Assembly (NCBI RefSeq): GCF_001921205.1
Contig: NZ_MSIE01000052.1
Location: 1-64,000 of the forward strand
Direction: 5' to 3'
Source of the DNA: Actinophytocola xanthii
GTDB lineage: Bacteria; Actinomycetota; Actinomycetes; Mycobacteriales; Pseudonocardiaceae
DNA length: 64,000 nucleotides
The notes under the pieces were generated by a model. It made no database searches. It saw only the letters and a program-made list of their open reading frames with translations, and was not told the DNA's origin. A program made the translations under genes and the position numbers. Below are positions 8,187 to 15,958 of the stretch, piece after piece (positions within the stretch are counted from its first letter, which is position 1; the number at the start of each line of letters is the position of its first letter).

Positions 8187-9194
8187 TCAGCCGGCGTTGC
8201 GCCAGCTCGTGGCCTGGAACCAGGTCCCGCTGAAGTGGCTGTAGCCCACGACAGTGCCGCTGTTGTTGATGTCCATGGCGATGCCGTGGCTGTCGGACAG
8301 GGGGACGAGCCGGGTGACCGTCCCGTTGGCGTTCCAGCGCACCGCGTGGGCACGGCCCTCGGCGTCGTTGGCGCTGCCGACCACCGTGCCGGCGTCGCTG
8401 ACCCCGCTCGCCTCGCTGTAGGGCCTGCCAAGCGTGGGGAGCACGGTCGCCGCACCGGTGAGGTTCCACCGGACCGCCACGCGGTCGTTGCCCGCGAAGC
8501 ACGAGCCGACGACGTCTCCGGTGTCGTTGAGCCGGTAGGCGAAGCACTCCGGGAAACCGGCGGGGGTGTCGAGCTGGCTGACCGCCCCCGCGGCGTCCCA
8601 CAGGACCGCGTGGCGGACGCCGTCGGCACCCCGCGAGTACCCGACGACGACGCCCTCGTTGTTGACGTCGTAGGCGATGCTGTCGTTCTCACCGCCCGGC
8701 AGCGTGGCCAGCCGGACCGGCTCGGCCGCCGTGCTCTCCCACCGCGCCGCCGACCTGTCGGGGAAGTTCAGGAACCCGACGACCACGCCCGCCTCGTTGG
8801 TGCCGCGGGCCTCACCGGCGTAGCCGGGGAGCTCGTGCAGCGCACCGGACTGGTCCCACCACACCGGCACCCGCCACTGGCTCGTGGCCGGCTCCGCCCA
8901 CCCGACGACCAGGCCGGCGTCGTTGAGGTCGAGGGCCTCGCTGTGTCTGCCGGGGGTGGCGAGCCCGGTCACCCCGGACGAGCGGAACACCACGGCCCGG
9001 TTGTACCCACCCGCCGACGTCGAGTAGCCGACCGCGACGCCGTCGTCGCGGACCGACGTCGCCTGGCTGTAGGTGTGGCCCGGTAAGGCACCCAGGTCCG
9101 TGACCGTGATCGCGGCTGATGCCGGGACCGCGGTCGCGACCACGGCCACCGCGGCCAGTGCCGCCGCGGCGACTCCCCCATGAGAACGTTTCAC
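8187..9194 (-). CDS. Secreted HAF-repeat protein
   Basis: A 335-residue exported protein. Residues 1-28 form a signal peptide with an Ala-rich core ending in ASA-AI. The rest is a string of ~45-residue repeats with the HAF pattern (…DLGALPG, A.DVNNEGVVVGYS, HAVLWD, …), giving seven or so repeats that probably build a beta-propeller-like fold. The function of HAF-repeat proteins is not established, and no catalytic motif is visible. The GTG start is fixed by a strong GCAGGAGG site 7 bp upstream. It follows the MTA-salvage operon on the same strand after 72 bp, so partial read-through is possible. The content does not suggest a role in that pathway. Confidence 0.8.
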   Translation of the reverse strand: MKRSHGGVAAAALAAVAVVATAVPASAAITVTDLGALPGHTYSQATSVRDDGVAVGYSTSAGGYNRAVVFRSSGVTGLATPGRHSEALDLNDAGLVVGWAEPATSQWRVPVWWDQSGALHELPGYAGEARGTNEAGVVVGFLNFPDRSAARWESTAAEPVRLATLPGGENDSIAYDVNNEGVVVGYSRGADGVRHAVLWDAAGAVSQLDTPAGFPECFAYRLNDTGDVVGSCFAGNDRVAVRWNLTGAATVLPTLGRPYSEASGVSDAGTVVGSANDAEGRAHAVRWNANGTVTRLVPLSDSHGIAMDINNSGTVVGYSHFSGTWFQATSWRNAG

Positions 9195-9203
9195 GATTAA
9201 CCT

Positions 9204-9234
9204 CCTGCGGTCGTGATCTTCAAACGGCCGCAGG
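9204..9234 (-). promoter_or_regulatory. Hairpin overlapping the ribosome-binding site of the HAF gene
   Basis: CCTGCGG (9204-9210) and CCGCAGG (9228-9234) can pair across a 17-base loop. On the mRNA this would trap part of the GCAGGAGG ribosome-binding site of the HAF gene. It may tune translation or act as a weak terminator of the upstream operon. Confidence 0.4.
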
Positions 9235-9266
9235 CTATCGGGAAACGATCCTCCGCCGGGGGTGTT

Positions 9267-9842
9267 TCAGCGGGACGCGGTCAGGGCGTCGAAGTCCGGG
9301 AACGTGTCGGCCAGCCGGTTGCCGGTGAAGGCACCCACCCAGCCGTCGTCGTCGTGGAAGAAGCGGATAGCCACGTAGTCCGGCCGGGTTCCCATGTCGA
9401 ACCAGTGGGTGGTGTCGGCCGGCACGCTCAGCAGGTCGCCGGCCTCGCACAGCACGGCGTACACCTTGCCGCCCACATGCAGGTAGAACACCCCGGACCC
9501 ACGCGCGAAGAACCGGTCCTCGTCATCGTCGTGGGTGTGCTCGGCCAGGAACTTCTGCCGGGCCTGCGCGGCCTGCTCCGCCCACTCGGGACTGTCCTGC
9601 GGGGTCATCCGCGTCGCGTCGACCAGGACGTAGCCCTCGGTGTCGACCACGCGCCGCACCCGGTCGGCGTAGGCCTCCAGCACCTGCTCCTGCGTCGGCT
9701 CGGCTGGCAGCTCGTCCACCAGCGGCCACCGCTCGAACCGCACGCCGATCTCCTTGAGCTCGGCGGCGATCTCCTCGCCCTCCTCGGTCCGCAGCAACTC
9801 CCTGGTCGGGTCGTCGTCCGCCCACACGGTCAGCAGCGTCAT
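9267..9842 (-). CDS. mtnD: Acireductone dioxygenase
   Basis: A 191-residue cupin enzyme. It cleaves acireductone with O2 to the 2-keto precursor of methionine plus formate (Fe form) or to methylthiopropionate plus CO (Ni form). The metal ligands are visible in the cupin motif: HTHDDDE supplies two His and a Glu, and VPADTTHWFDMG supplies the third His. It is the last step of MTA salvage before transamination. The ATG at 9840-9842 is chosen because it overlaps the mtnB stop (ATGA) and AAGGGA lies upstream. It is the last gene of the operon. No aminotransferase (mtnE) follows, so a general transaminase elsewhere must finish the pathway. Confidence 0.93.
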   Translation of the reverse strand: MTLLTVWADDDPTRELLRTEEGEEIAAELKEIGVRFERWPLVDELPAEPTQEQVLEAYADRVRRVVDTEGYVLVDATRMTPQDSPEWAEQAAQARQKFLAEHTHDDDEDRFFARGSGVFYLHVGGKVYAVLCEAGDLLSVPADTTHWFDMGTRPDYVAIRFFHDDDGWVGAFTGNRLADTFPDFDALTASR

Positions 9843-10456
9843 CGCACATCCCTTCCCACACCGTCGATCCTCGTCTCGAGGACGAACCTGAGCAACCACT
9901 CCAGGCATTCCAGACGGTGCCTGGCCTGCCGGAGGTCGCCTCCCCAGACGTAGATCCCGTGCCGCGCGACGATCAGCGCCGGCGTGTCCGCGCGGAACCC
10001 CCGCTCGAACGCGTCCCCGAGCACCCGCATGTCCTGCCCGTTGGGGATCACCGGGACGGTGACCAGGTCGTCATGGGCCGCGCGACCGAAGCCCTTGAGC
10101 ATCTCCAGGTCGCGCAGCGGCACCCCGTCCGGCCACCGCTGCGCCGCCAGGACCGGGGCGAGCGCGTGGACGTGCACGACGGCGCCCGCCCCCGCCACCG
10201 CCGCGATCCGCGCGTGCAGCCCGGCCTCCGCGGACGGCACGCCGCCGGACACCGCGGCGCCCTCGCCGTCCACGACCACCACGTCCTCGGCGGTCAGCTC
10301 GCCCTTGTCCAGCCCGCTCGCGGTCACCGCCAGCCGCAGCGGGTCCCGGCCCAGCACGACCGAGAGGTTGCCCGAGGTCCCGCGCATCCACCCCATGCCG
10401 GCGTAGCGGGCGGCCTCCCCGGCCAGCGCCGCGCCGGCCGCCGCCAGCTCGGTCAT
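9839..10456 (-). CDS. mtnB: Methylthioribulose-1-phosphate dehydratase
   Basis: A 205-residue class II aldolase-fold enzyme that removes water from 5-methylthioribulose-1-phosphate in MTA salvage. Signatures are the substrate loop GTSGNLSV near the N-terminus, TASGLDKG, the SAEAGLH segment, the zinc-binding HVHA pair, and the third His in ARHGIYVWG. Other class II aldolase relatives (fuculose-type) share the fold, but the flanking mtnC and mtnD genes settle the call. Both ends overlap neighbours by 4 bp (ATGA junctions), so translation is coupled. Confidence 0.92.
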   Translation of the reverse strand: MTELAAAGAALAGEAARYAGMGWMRGTSGNLSVVLGRDPLRLAVTASGLDKGELTAEDVVVVDGEGAAVSGGVPSAEAGLHARIAAVAGAGAVVHVHALAPVLAAQRWPDGVPLRDLEMLKGFGRAAHDDLVTVPVIPNGQDMRVLGDAFERGFRADTPALIVARHGIYVWGGDLRQARHRLECLEWLLRFVLETRIDGVGRDVR

Positions 10457-11193
10457 GCCGGCTCCACCGAGACCTCGGCGAGCGAGGCCACCGTCGGGTG
10501 CGGGCCGAAGTCGGCGTCGCCGAACGGCTCGCCCGGCCGGGCCACGCCGACCGTCCGCCACCCGGCCGACCGCGCCGCGTCCAGCTCCGCGGGGACGTCG
10601 GACAGAAACACGATCCGATCCGGCTCCGCGCCCAGCCGCTCGGCGATCGTCCGGTACGAGGGCTCCTCCCGCTTCGGCCCGGCGTTGACCGTGTCGAAGT
10701 GCTCGCGGAACAGGCCGGTCAGGTCGCCCTCGGTGGTGCGGGAGAACGAGGCGACCTGACCGGGTACCGAGCCGGAGGAGAACACGGCGAGCCGCAGACC
10801 GGCGTCGTGCCAGGCCCGCAGGGCCGGGGTCACGTCGGGGAACAGCTCGGTGGTGAGCTCGCCCGAGGCGAAGCCCCGCTGCCAGATCAGGCCCTGGAGG
10901 GTCTTCAGCGGGGCGGCCTTGCGGTCCTGGGCCATCCAGCCGTGCAGCACGGCCACGACCGCGGCCGTGTCCGCGTCCGAGGCGAGCCCGCCCAGCTCAC
11001 GGGTCTCGGCGACCGCGGCGGTGGTCACCGGGTCGTCCGGGTGCGCCTCGATCCACGGCCCCAGTCGGGGCCGGGCGTAGTCGTAGAGCACCACGTGCAC
11101 CTGGCTCGTCGCGGTGAGGGTGCCCTCGATGTCGAGGACGACCCACTCGGCGGTGATCGCCGGCACTGTGTTCGTCGGCACTGTGTCCTTCAC
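10453..11193 (-). CDS. mtnC: Acireductone synthase (enolase-phosphatase E1)
   Basis: A 246-residue HAD-superfamily enzyme that enolises and dephosphorylates 2,3-diketo-5-methylthiopentyl-1-phosphate to acireductone. The nucleophile motif VVLDIEGTLTA carries the DIEGT form typical of enolase-phosphatases. FSSGSVPGQ and FLSDVPAELDAA supply the later HAD motifs. The GTG start at 11191-11193 overlaps the mtnA stop (GTGA), and the 3' end overlaps the mtnB start (ATGA). The length fits the family. It merges the two activities split between MtnW and MtnX in some bacteria, so those are not needed here. Confidence 0.93.
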   Translation of the reverse strand: MKDTVPTNTVPAITAEWVVLDIEGTLTATSQVHVVLYDYARPRLGPWIEAHPDDPVTTAAVAETRELGGLASDADTAAVVAVLHGWMAQDRKAAPLKTLQGLIWQRGFASGELTTELFPDVTPALRAWHDAGLRLAVFSSGSVPGQVASFSRTTEGDLTGLFREHFDTVNAGPKREEPSYRTIAERLGAEPDRIVFLSDVPAELDAARSAGWRTVGVARPGEPFGDADFGPHPTVASLAEVSVEPA

Positions 11194-12176
11194 TCCTGCT
11201 CGTGGTATCCGACCAGCTGGTCGGGGTCGAACGGGCCCCGGTCGGTGACCACCGTGCTCACGAACCGGGGCGGGGTCACGTCGAAGGCGGGGTAGAGCCC
11301 GCGGATCGCCGGGTGCACGACGCCCGCCGCGGTCAGCACCTCCGCGCCGGAGCGGTACTCGATCGGCACGTCGGCCGCGGTCGGCGCGAGCCGGTCGGGG
11401 GCCTGCACCATGGCCAGGAACGGCACTCCGTAGGCGTGTGCGGCGACCGCGAGGCCGAGCGTGCCGATCTTGTTGACCACGTGCCCGTCCATCGTGACCC
11501 GGTCGGCCGCGGTGACCAGCGCGTCGATCCGCCCGGACGCGAGCACGGCGGCACCCATCCCGTCGGTGATCAGGGTCGTCTCCACGCCCATCTCGGCCAG
11601 CGTCTCGGCGGTCAGCCGCGCACCCTGCAGGTACGGGCGGGTCTCGGTGCAGTGGACGGTGAACGTCCGGCCGCTCTCCCGGGCCGCCCGCACCAGCTCC
11701 ACCAGGTACAGGTCCGCCCAGCAGTGGGTGAGCAGCGACGCGTCGTCGGGCAGCAGCCGCGCGGTGTGCCGCCCCAGCGCCCGGCTGCGTGACCGGTACC
11801 GCTCGTCGCCGGCGAGGGCGCCGGCCGTGGCGGAGCCGACCAGGTCCGCCTCGTCCACGGCGGACAGCACGGCATGGACGGCCTTGCGAAGGTGGTTGTT
11901 GGTGCGCCGGGTGGCGACCAGCCGTTCGCCGGCCTGCCGCAGGTAGGCCAGCGGGTCGGGGCGGGTGGCCGCCTCGCGGGCGGCGAGGACCATGCCCCAG
12001 AGCGCGGCGAAGTACGGCCCGGAGGACTGGGTCACCATGTCCTCGATGGCCTTGGCCACGTCCTCGACCGTCGCGCAGCGCACCCACTCCCGACGGGCGG
12101 GAAACACCCGGCGGTCCAGGATCAGCACGCCGTCGTCGGTGAGCCGGACGCTGTGCGCCAGGGTGGGCTCGTCCAT
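11190..12176 (-). CDS. mtnA: S-methyl-5-thioribose-1-phosphate isomerase
   Basis: A 328-residue member of the eIF2B-alpha/MtnA family, which converts the aldose 5-methylthioribose-1-phosphate to the ketose. Family motifs are VHCTETRPYLQGARLTA (active-site Cys region), LITDGMGAAVL (catalytic Asp region) and AADRVTMDGHVVNKIGTLGL. The N-terminal ILDRRVFP segment replaces the usual LDQ…P start, as in other actinobacterial forms. The ATG overlaps the stop of the upstream flavoprotein gene by one base (TGATG). Since the phosphorylase upstream would deliver methylthioribose-1-phosphate, no MtnK kinase is required. Confidence 0.92.
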   Translation of the reverse strand: MDEPTLAHSVRLTDDGVLILDRRVFPARREWVRCATVEDVAKAIEDMVTQSSGPYFAALWGMVLAAREAATRPDPLAYLRQAGERLVATRRTNNHLRKAVHAVLSAVDEADLVGSATAGALAGDERYRSRSRALGRHTARLLPDDASLLTHCWADLYLVELVRAARESGRTFTVHCTETRPYLQGARLTAETLAEMGVETTLITDGMGAAVLASGRIDALVTAADRVTMDGHVVNKIGTLGLAVAAHAYGVPFLAMVQAPDRLAPTAADVPIEYRSGAEVLTAAGVVHPAIRGLYPAFDVTPPRFVSTVVTDRGPFDPDQLVGYHEQE

Positions 12177-13339
12177 CAGCTGTATCCCGTCGGCTCGGGG
12201 TGGTCCCCGGTGAGGAAGTGCGCGCCGACCTCCCGCGCCTTGTAGGACACCGGGTCGTGCAGGGTCAGCGTGCGGGCGTTGCGCCAGAAGCGGTCGAACC
12301 CGTAGGAGTTGGCGGTCGCCCTGGCCCCCACGAACTCGAACACCGTGGTCGTGACGTCGTTGACGAGCCGGGTGGCCACGACCTTGGCCGAGGAGATCGC
12401 CACCGCCGCCTCGCCACGCTGCTCGGGGGTCAGGTCGGTGCCGGCCTCGAACGCCGCGCCGAGGGCGGCCGCGGCGATGTCGGTGAGGGCGGCCGCCGCG
12501 CGGGTACGGGCGACCAGCTCCCCGTACCCGGCCAGGATGTACGGGTCGGCCGTCGCGGAGTCCACTCCGGACAGCGCCCAGGGTCGGGTCCTGGTCCTGG
12601 TGTACTCGGCCGCCTCCGCCAGCGCGCCCTCGGCGATGCCGAGGTAGACCTGGGTCAGCATCAGCTGGAAGCCGATGGCGGCGAGCGAGCCGCGCAGCGC
12701 GCCGGGCTCCTCGTGGCCGCCGAGCACGTCCTCCTCCGGCACGTGCGTGCCGGTGAACTCGACACCGCCGCTGGCGGTCAGCCGCTGGCCGAGGTTGTCC
12801 CAGTTCCCGAGGTAGGACACGCCCTCGGCCCTGGCGTCGAGGACGAAGGTGAGCTTGGCGCCGGTGTCGCCGCGGGTGGCGCTGACGACGAGGCGGTCGG
12901 CGACGCTGGCGCCGGTGGCGAAGTACTTGCGGCCGTCGACGGTGTACCCGCCGGGGACCGGGCTGAGCTTCAGGTCGGCGTCGAGCGGGTTGCTGACCCC
13001 CGCCCAGAACCACGCCTCGCTCACCGTGCCCCGCTGCAACCGCTCCACCAGCTCCGGGCGGTCGAACAGCTCGGTCCGCCAGAGCTGGAGGTAGTGGTAG
13101 CCCAGCAGGTGCCCGACCGACCCGTCGGCGGCCGCCACGATCCGGGCCGCCTCGTTGGCCGCGAGCCAGCCGGCGCCGGACCCGCCGCGGTCGGTCGGCA
13201 CGAGCAGGGTGAGCAGGCCGGACTCGCGCAGCAGCGCGACCTCCGCCCGCGGCTCGGCCGCCGTCCGCTCCCGCTGTGCGGCGTCCGCGCGCAGGGTCGC
13301 CGCGACTCGTTCGGCCGCGTCCCGCCAGTTCGAGTTCAT
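12176..13339 (-). CDS. Acyl-CoA-dehydrogenase-fold flavoprotein (SfnB/DszC-like), role in MTA operon unknown
   Basis: A 387-residue protein with the acyl-CoA dehydrogenase architecture: an N-terminal helical domain (…LLRESGLLTLLVPTDRGGSG), a middle beta domain (YTVDGRKYFATGAS), and a C-terminal helical domain (FEFVGARATANSYGFDRFWRNARTLTLHDP). The RFWRNARTLTLHDP ending and the GVSNP/KYFATG wording resemble the monooxygenase branch that includes sulfur-acquisition proteins (SfnB, DszC), which use reduced flavin to oxidise organosulfur compounds. It sits in the middle of a single-operon MTA salvage set, coupled by overlaps on both sides. Oxidation of a methylthio compound is a reasonable guess, but no known step of the pathway needs it. 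Confidence 0.75.
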   Translation of the reverse strand: MNSNWRDAAERVAATLRADAAQRERTAAEPRAEVALLRESGLLTLLVPTDRGGSGAGWLAANEAARIVAAADGSVGHLLGYHYLQLWRTELFDRPELVERLQRGTVSEAWFWAGVSNPLDADLKLSPVPGGYTVDGRKYFATGASVADRLVVSATRGDTGAKLTFVLDARAEGVSYLGNWDNLGQRLTASGGVEFTGTHVPEEDVLGGHEEPGALRGSLAAIGFQLMLTQVYLGIAEGALAEAAEYTRTRTRPWALSGVDSATADPYILAGYGELVARTRAAAALTDIAAAALGAAFEAGTDLTPEQRGEAAVAISSAKVVATRLVNDVTTTVFEFVGARATANSYGFDRFWRNARTLTLHDPVSYKAREVGAHFLTGDHPEPTGYS

Positions 13340-14067
13340 GTGAGCTCCACAAGTGCGTCCAGGGCGGCGCGGCTGCCGGCCGCGACCGCGTCGGTCACCA
13401 CCTGCCGGTGCGGGTTGTAGCCAGTCGGGTTGTCGTTGTCCACCGCGGCGTTTCCATCGATCACCAGCACGCCGCCGGCCCGCAGGCCACGCAGCGCGGC
13501 GAACACTAGCAGCGTCGACAGCTCCATCTCGATCGCGATGACCCGGGCCGCCACGTAGTCGGCGACGGGCAGCCGGAGAACCATCGGGCTGAACGCCGCC
13601 CGGGTCCACACCACCCCCCGGTGCGCCCGAAGACCGTGTGCCGCGGCGGCGCCGGCCAGGGCCAGCACCGCCTCCGGCGTGGCGTAGGCGGGGAACTCCG
13701 GGTGGATCAGCTGCTGGGTGACGCCGTCGTCACGGACGGCGGCCTCGGCCACGACGAGGTCGCCGTCGGCGATGTCCGCGCGCAGCGCGCCGGCCGTGCC
13801 GAACCGGACGAACGTGTGCACCCCGGCCTCGGCCAGCTCAGCGAACTGGCAGACCGCCCCGGCGCCGCCGACGCCGTGCGAGGACACCACGACCGGAACG
13901 CCGCGCCAGGTGCCGGCGAACGTGCGGTACTCCCGGTTCTGCCCGATGAGGGCGGCCCCGTCGAGCAGCTCGGCCACCGCGCTCGCCCGGTCCGGGTCGC
14001 CGACGACGAGCGCGTGCGCGGGCAGCCCGGTCCGGGGGATCTTGGTGATCGGCAGGAAGTCGGTCAT
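13336..14067 (-). CDS. Nucleoside phosphorylase, probably acting on methylthioadenosine
   Basis: A 243-residue member of the PNP/UDP phosphorylase family 1. It has the phosphate/ribose motifs VVGDPDRA, VSSHGVGGAG and FVRFGTAGAL, and the IEMELSTLL segment (Met-Glu of the ribose site). The family cleaves nucleosides with phosphate to ribose-1-phosphate and base. Because the next genes are mtnA-C-B-D and no MtnP or MtnN/MtnK is present, this enzyme most likely provides methylthioribose-1-phosphate from MTA. General uridine or purine phosphorylase activity remains possible. Start and stop overlap both neighbours by 4 bp. Confidence 0.83.
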   Translation of the reverse strand: MTDFLPITKIPRTGLPAHALVVGDPDRASAVAELLDGAALIGQNREYRTFAGTWRGVPVVVSSHGVGGAGAVCQFAELAEAGVHTFVRFGTAGALRADIADGDLVVAEAAVRDDGVTQQLIHPEFPAYATPEAVLALAGAAAAHGLRAHRGVVWTRAAFSPMVLRLPVADYVAARVIAIEMELSTLLVFAALRGLRAGGVLVIDGNAAVDNDNPTGYNPHRQVVTDAVAAGSRAALDALVELT

Positions 14068-14954
14068 GTGCTCCTCTTCACGGTCCGGCGGGCGCTGAAC
14101 ACGAACAGCGCCACCAGGGTCACCACGTACGGCGCGGCGTCCGTGGCCTGCTGGGGGAGGCCGAGGCCCTGCAAGCGGAATCCGGCCGCCTCGGCGAGTC
14201 CGAACAGGACCGCCGCGGCGAGCACCCCATAGGGCAGGGCCCGGCCAAGGAGAACGGCGACGACGGCGATCCAGCCACGGCCGGCGGTCATGTTCTCCGA
14301 GAACAACGTCACGTTGCCCAGGGCGAGCTGGGCGCCGGCGAGCCCGCACAGCGCACCGGCGGCGAGGATCGCGCCGTAGCGGTACCGGTCGACCGGGACA
14401 CCGAGGCTCGCCGCGGCCTCCGGGCGCTCGCCGACACCGCGCAGCCGCAGGCCCCACGGATGCCGGCCGAGGAACACCGCCAGCACGGGCACGGCCAGCC
14501 ACGAGAGGTAGACCAGTGCCGAGTGTCCGGAAAGGACCTCCCCGAGGAACGGCACCTCCGACAGGCCCGGAACGGTGAGCGGGTCCAGGCCGGCCAGTGC
14601 CGGGTCGCTGAACGTGCCGCGGGTGCCGAAGACGGTCTGCACGAGGAAGCTGGTGAGCCCGACTGCGAGCAGGTTGACCGCGACCCCGAGCACGACGGCG
14701 TCACCCCGGAAGGTGATCGTGCCGACCGCGAGCACGAGGGAGTAGGCGGTCCCGGCGAGCGCGGCGGCGAGCACCCCGACCCACACGCTGCCGCCGTACC
14801 AGCTCCCGGCCACACCGGCGAAGCAGCCGACGAGCATCGTGCCCTCGAGCGAGATGTTGAACACCCCGGCCCGCTGGCACAGCGCCCCGGCCAGCGCCGC
14901 GAACAGGATCGGGGTCAGCGCGCCGAGCGCGGAGGCGAACAACGCGGCGTCCAT
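14064..14954 (-). CDS. BMP-type nucleoside ABC importer permease (second)
   Basis: A 296-residue permease of the BPD_transp_2 family, with about eight to ten membrane segments and the family hallmark QRAGVFNISLEGTMLVGCF near the N-terminus, which contacts the ATPase. It resembles the NupQ/YufQ subunit of nucleoside importers. It is linked by a one-base stop-start overlap (TGATG) to the partner permease and by ATGA to the phosphorylase, so uptake and cleavage of the nucleoside are encoded as one unit. Confidence 0.88.
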   Translation of the reverse strand: MDAALFASALGALTPILFAALAGALCQRAGVFNISLEGTMLVGCFAGVAGSWYGGSVWVGVLAAALAGTAYSLVLAVGTITFRGDAVVLGVAVNLLAVGLTSFLVQTVFGTRGTFSDPALAGLDPLTVPGLSEVPFLGEVLSGHSALVYLSWLAVPVLAVFLGRHPWGLRLRGVGERPEAAASLGVPVDRYRYGAILAAGALCGLAGAQLALGNVTLFSENMTAGRGWIAVVAVLLGRALPYGVLAAAVLFGLAEAAGFRLQGLGLPQQATDAAPYVVTLVALFVFSARRTVKRST

Positions 14955-15958
14955 CACGCGGCTCCCTTCCGGCCGCGCAGCAGCCCCGTCGCCGCCGCCA
15001 GGAAGATGATCAGCACCGCCTGCAGGACGGCGGTCAGCTCGCGGGGGACCTGGGTGGCCCGTTCGAGGGCGAACCCGCCGCTGGTCAGCGCGGCGAAGAA
15101 CAGCGCCGCGAGCAGCGTGCCGAGCGGGCTGGCCGCGGCGAGCAGCGCCGCCAGCAGACCGATCCAGGTGTACTGCGGGGTGATCAGCGCGCCGTCGATG
15201 AACCGGTACGGGAACCCGAGCACGACCACCGCGCCGACCAGCCCGGCGAGCCCGCCCGAGCAGGCGAGCAGCCGGACGGTCAGTCGTGGCCGGTCGATCC
15301 CGGCGTACTGCGCGAACCTCGGTCCCCAGCCGGTCACCCTGGCCTCGAAGCCGGCCGGTGTCCGAGCGTCGACGACCGCGTACACCACGACCGCGGCGAG
15401 GACCAGGAACAGGCCGGCTGTCAGGCCCGTGTCGGCCAGCGCCGGCAGGTGGACGTCCGGGGGCAGCTGCTCGGACTGCGGAAGGCTGGACCCGGGGTCG
15501 CGCATCGGGAACCGCACCAGGTACGCGGCAAGCGACACCGCCGGGTAGCTGAGCAGCAGCGTGCTGACCAGCAGCGGCACGCCGAGAGCTGTCTCGCACA
15601 CCGCGGCGAACGCCGCGTAGAGCGCGCCGGCCAGCACGCCCGCGAGCAGCGCCGCCACTATCCCGAGCACCCCGGGCACCTGTAACCCGACCGCCACGGC
15701 GCTGATCGCGCCGAGCACGAGCTGGCCCTCACCGCCGAGGTTGACCAGGCCGGCGCGCAGCGGGATGGCGAGTGCGGTGGCCATCCCGGCCACCGGCACG
15801 GCGTAGGCGAGCGTGTCCGGAAGACCGTCCGGGCCGAACGCGCCGACCACGATGGACTCGAAGGCCACCAGGGGGTTCGCCCCGGTGGCGGCGAGCAGGA
15901 CGGCACCGAGCAGGGCTGCGGCCAGCACGGCGAGAGCGGTGGTGCGCAGACCCCTCAC
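14954..15958 (-). CDS. BMP-type nucleoside ABC importer permease (first)
   Basis: A 334-residue permease of the BPD_transp_2 family, resembling NupP/YufP. The RAGLVNLGGEGQLVLGAISA stretch is the conserved cytoplasmic coupling motif. The N-terminus is a long hydrophobic helix, and further membrane segments run to the end. It forms a heterodimeric channel with the following permease. The GTG start at 15956-15958 overlaps the ATPase stop (GTGA). Confidence 0.88.
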   Translation of the reverse strand: MRGLRTTALAVLAAALLGAVLLAATGANPLVAFESIVVGAFGPDGLPDTLAYAVPVAGMATALAIPLRAGLVNLGGEGQLVLGAISAVAVGLQVPGVLGIVAALLAGVLAGALYAAFAAVCETALGVPLLVSTLLLSYPAVSLAAYLVRFPMRDPGSSLPQSEQLPPDVHLPALADTGLTAGLFLVLAAVVVYAVVDARTPAGFEARVTGWGPRFAQYAGIDRPRLTVRLLACSGGLAGLVGAVVVLGFPYRFIDGALITPQYTWIGLLAALLAAASPLGTLLAALFFAALTSGGFALERATQVPRELTAVLQAVLIIFLAAATGLLRGRKGAA

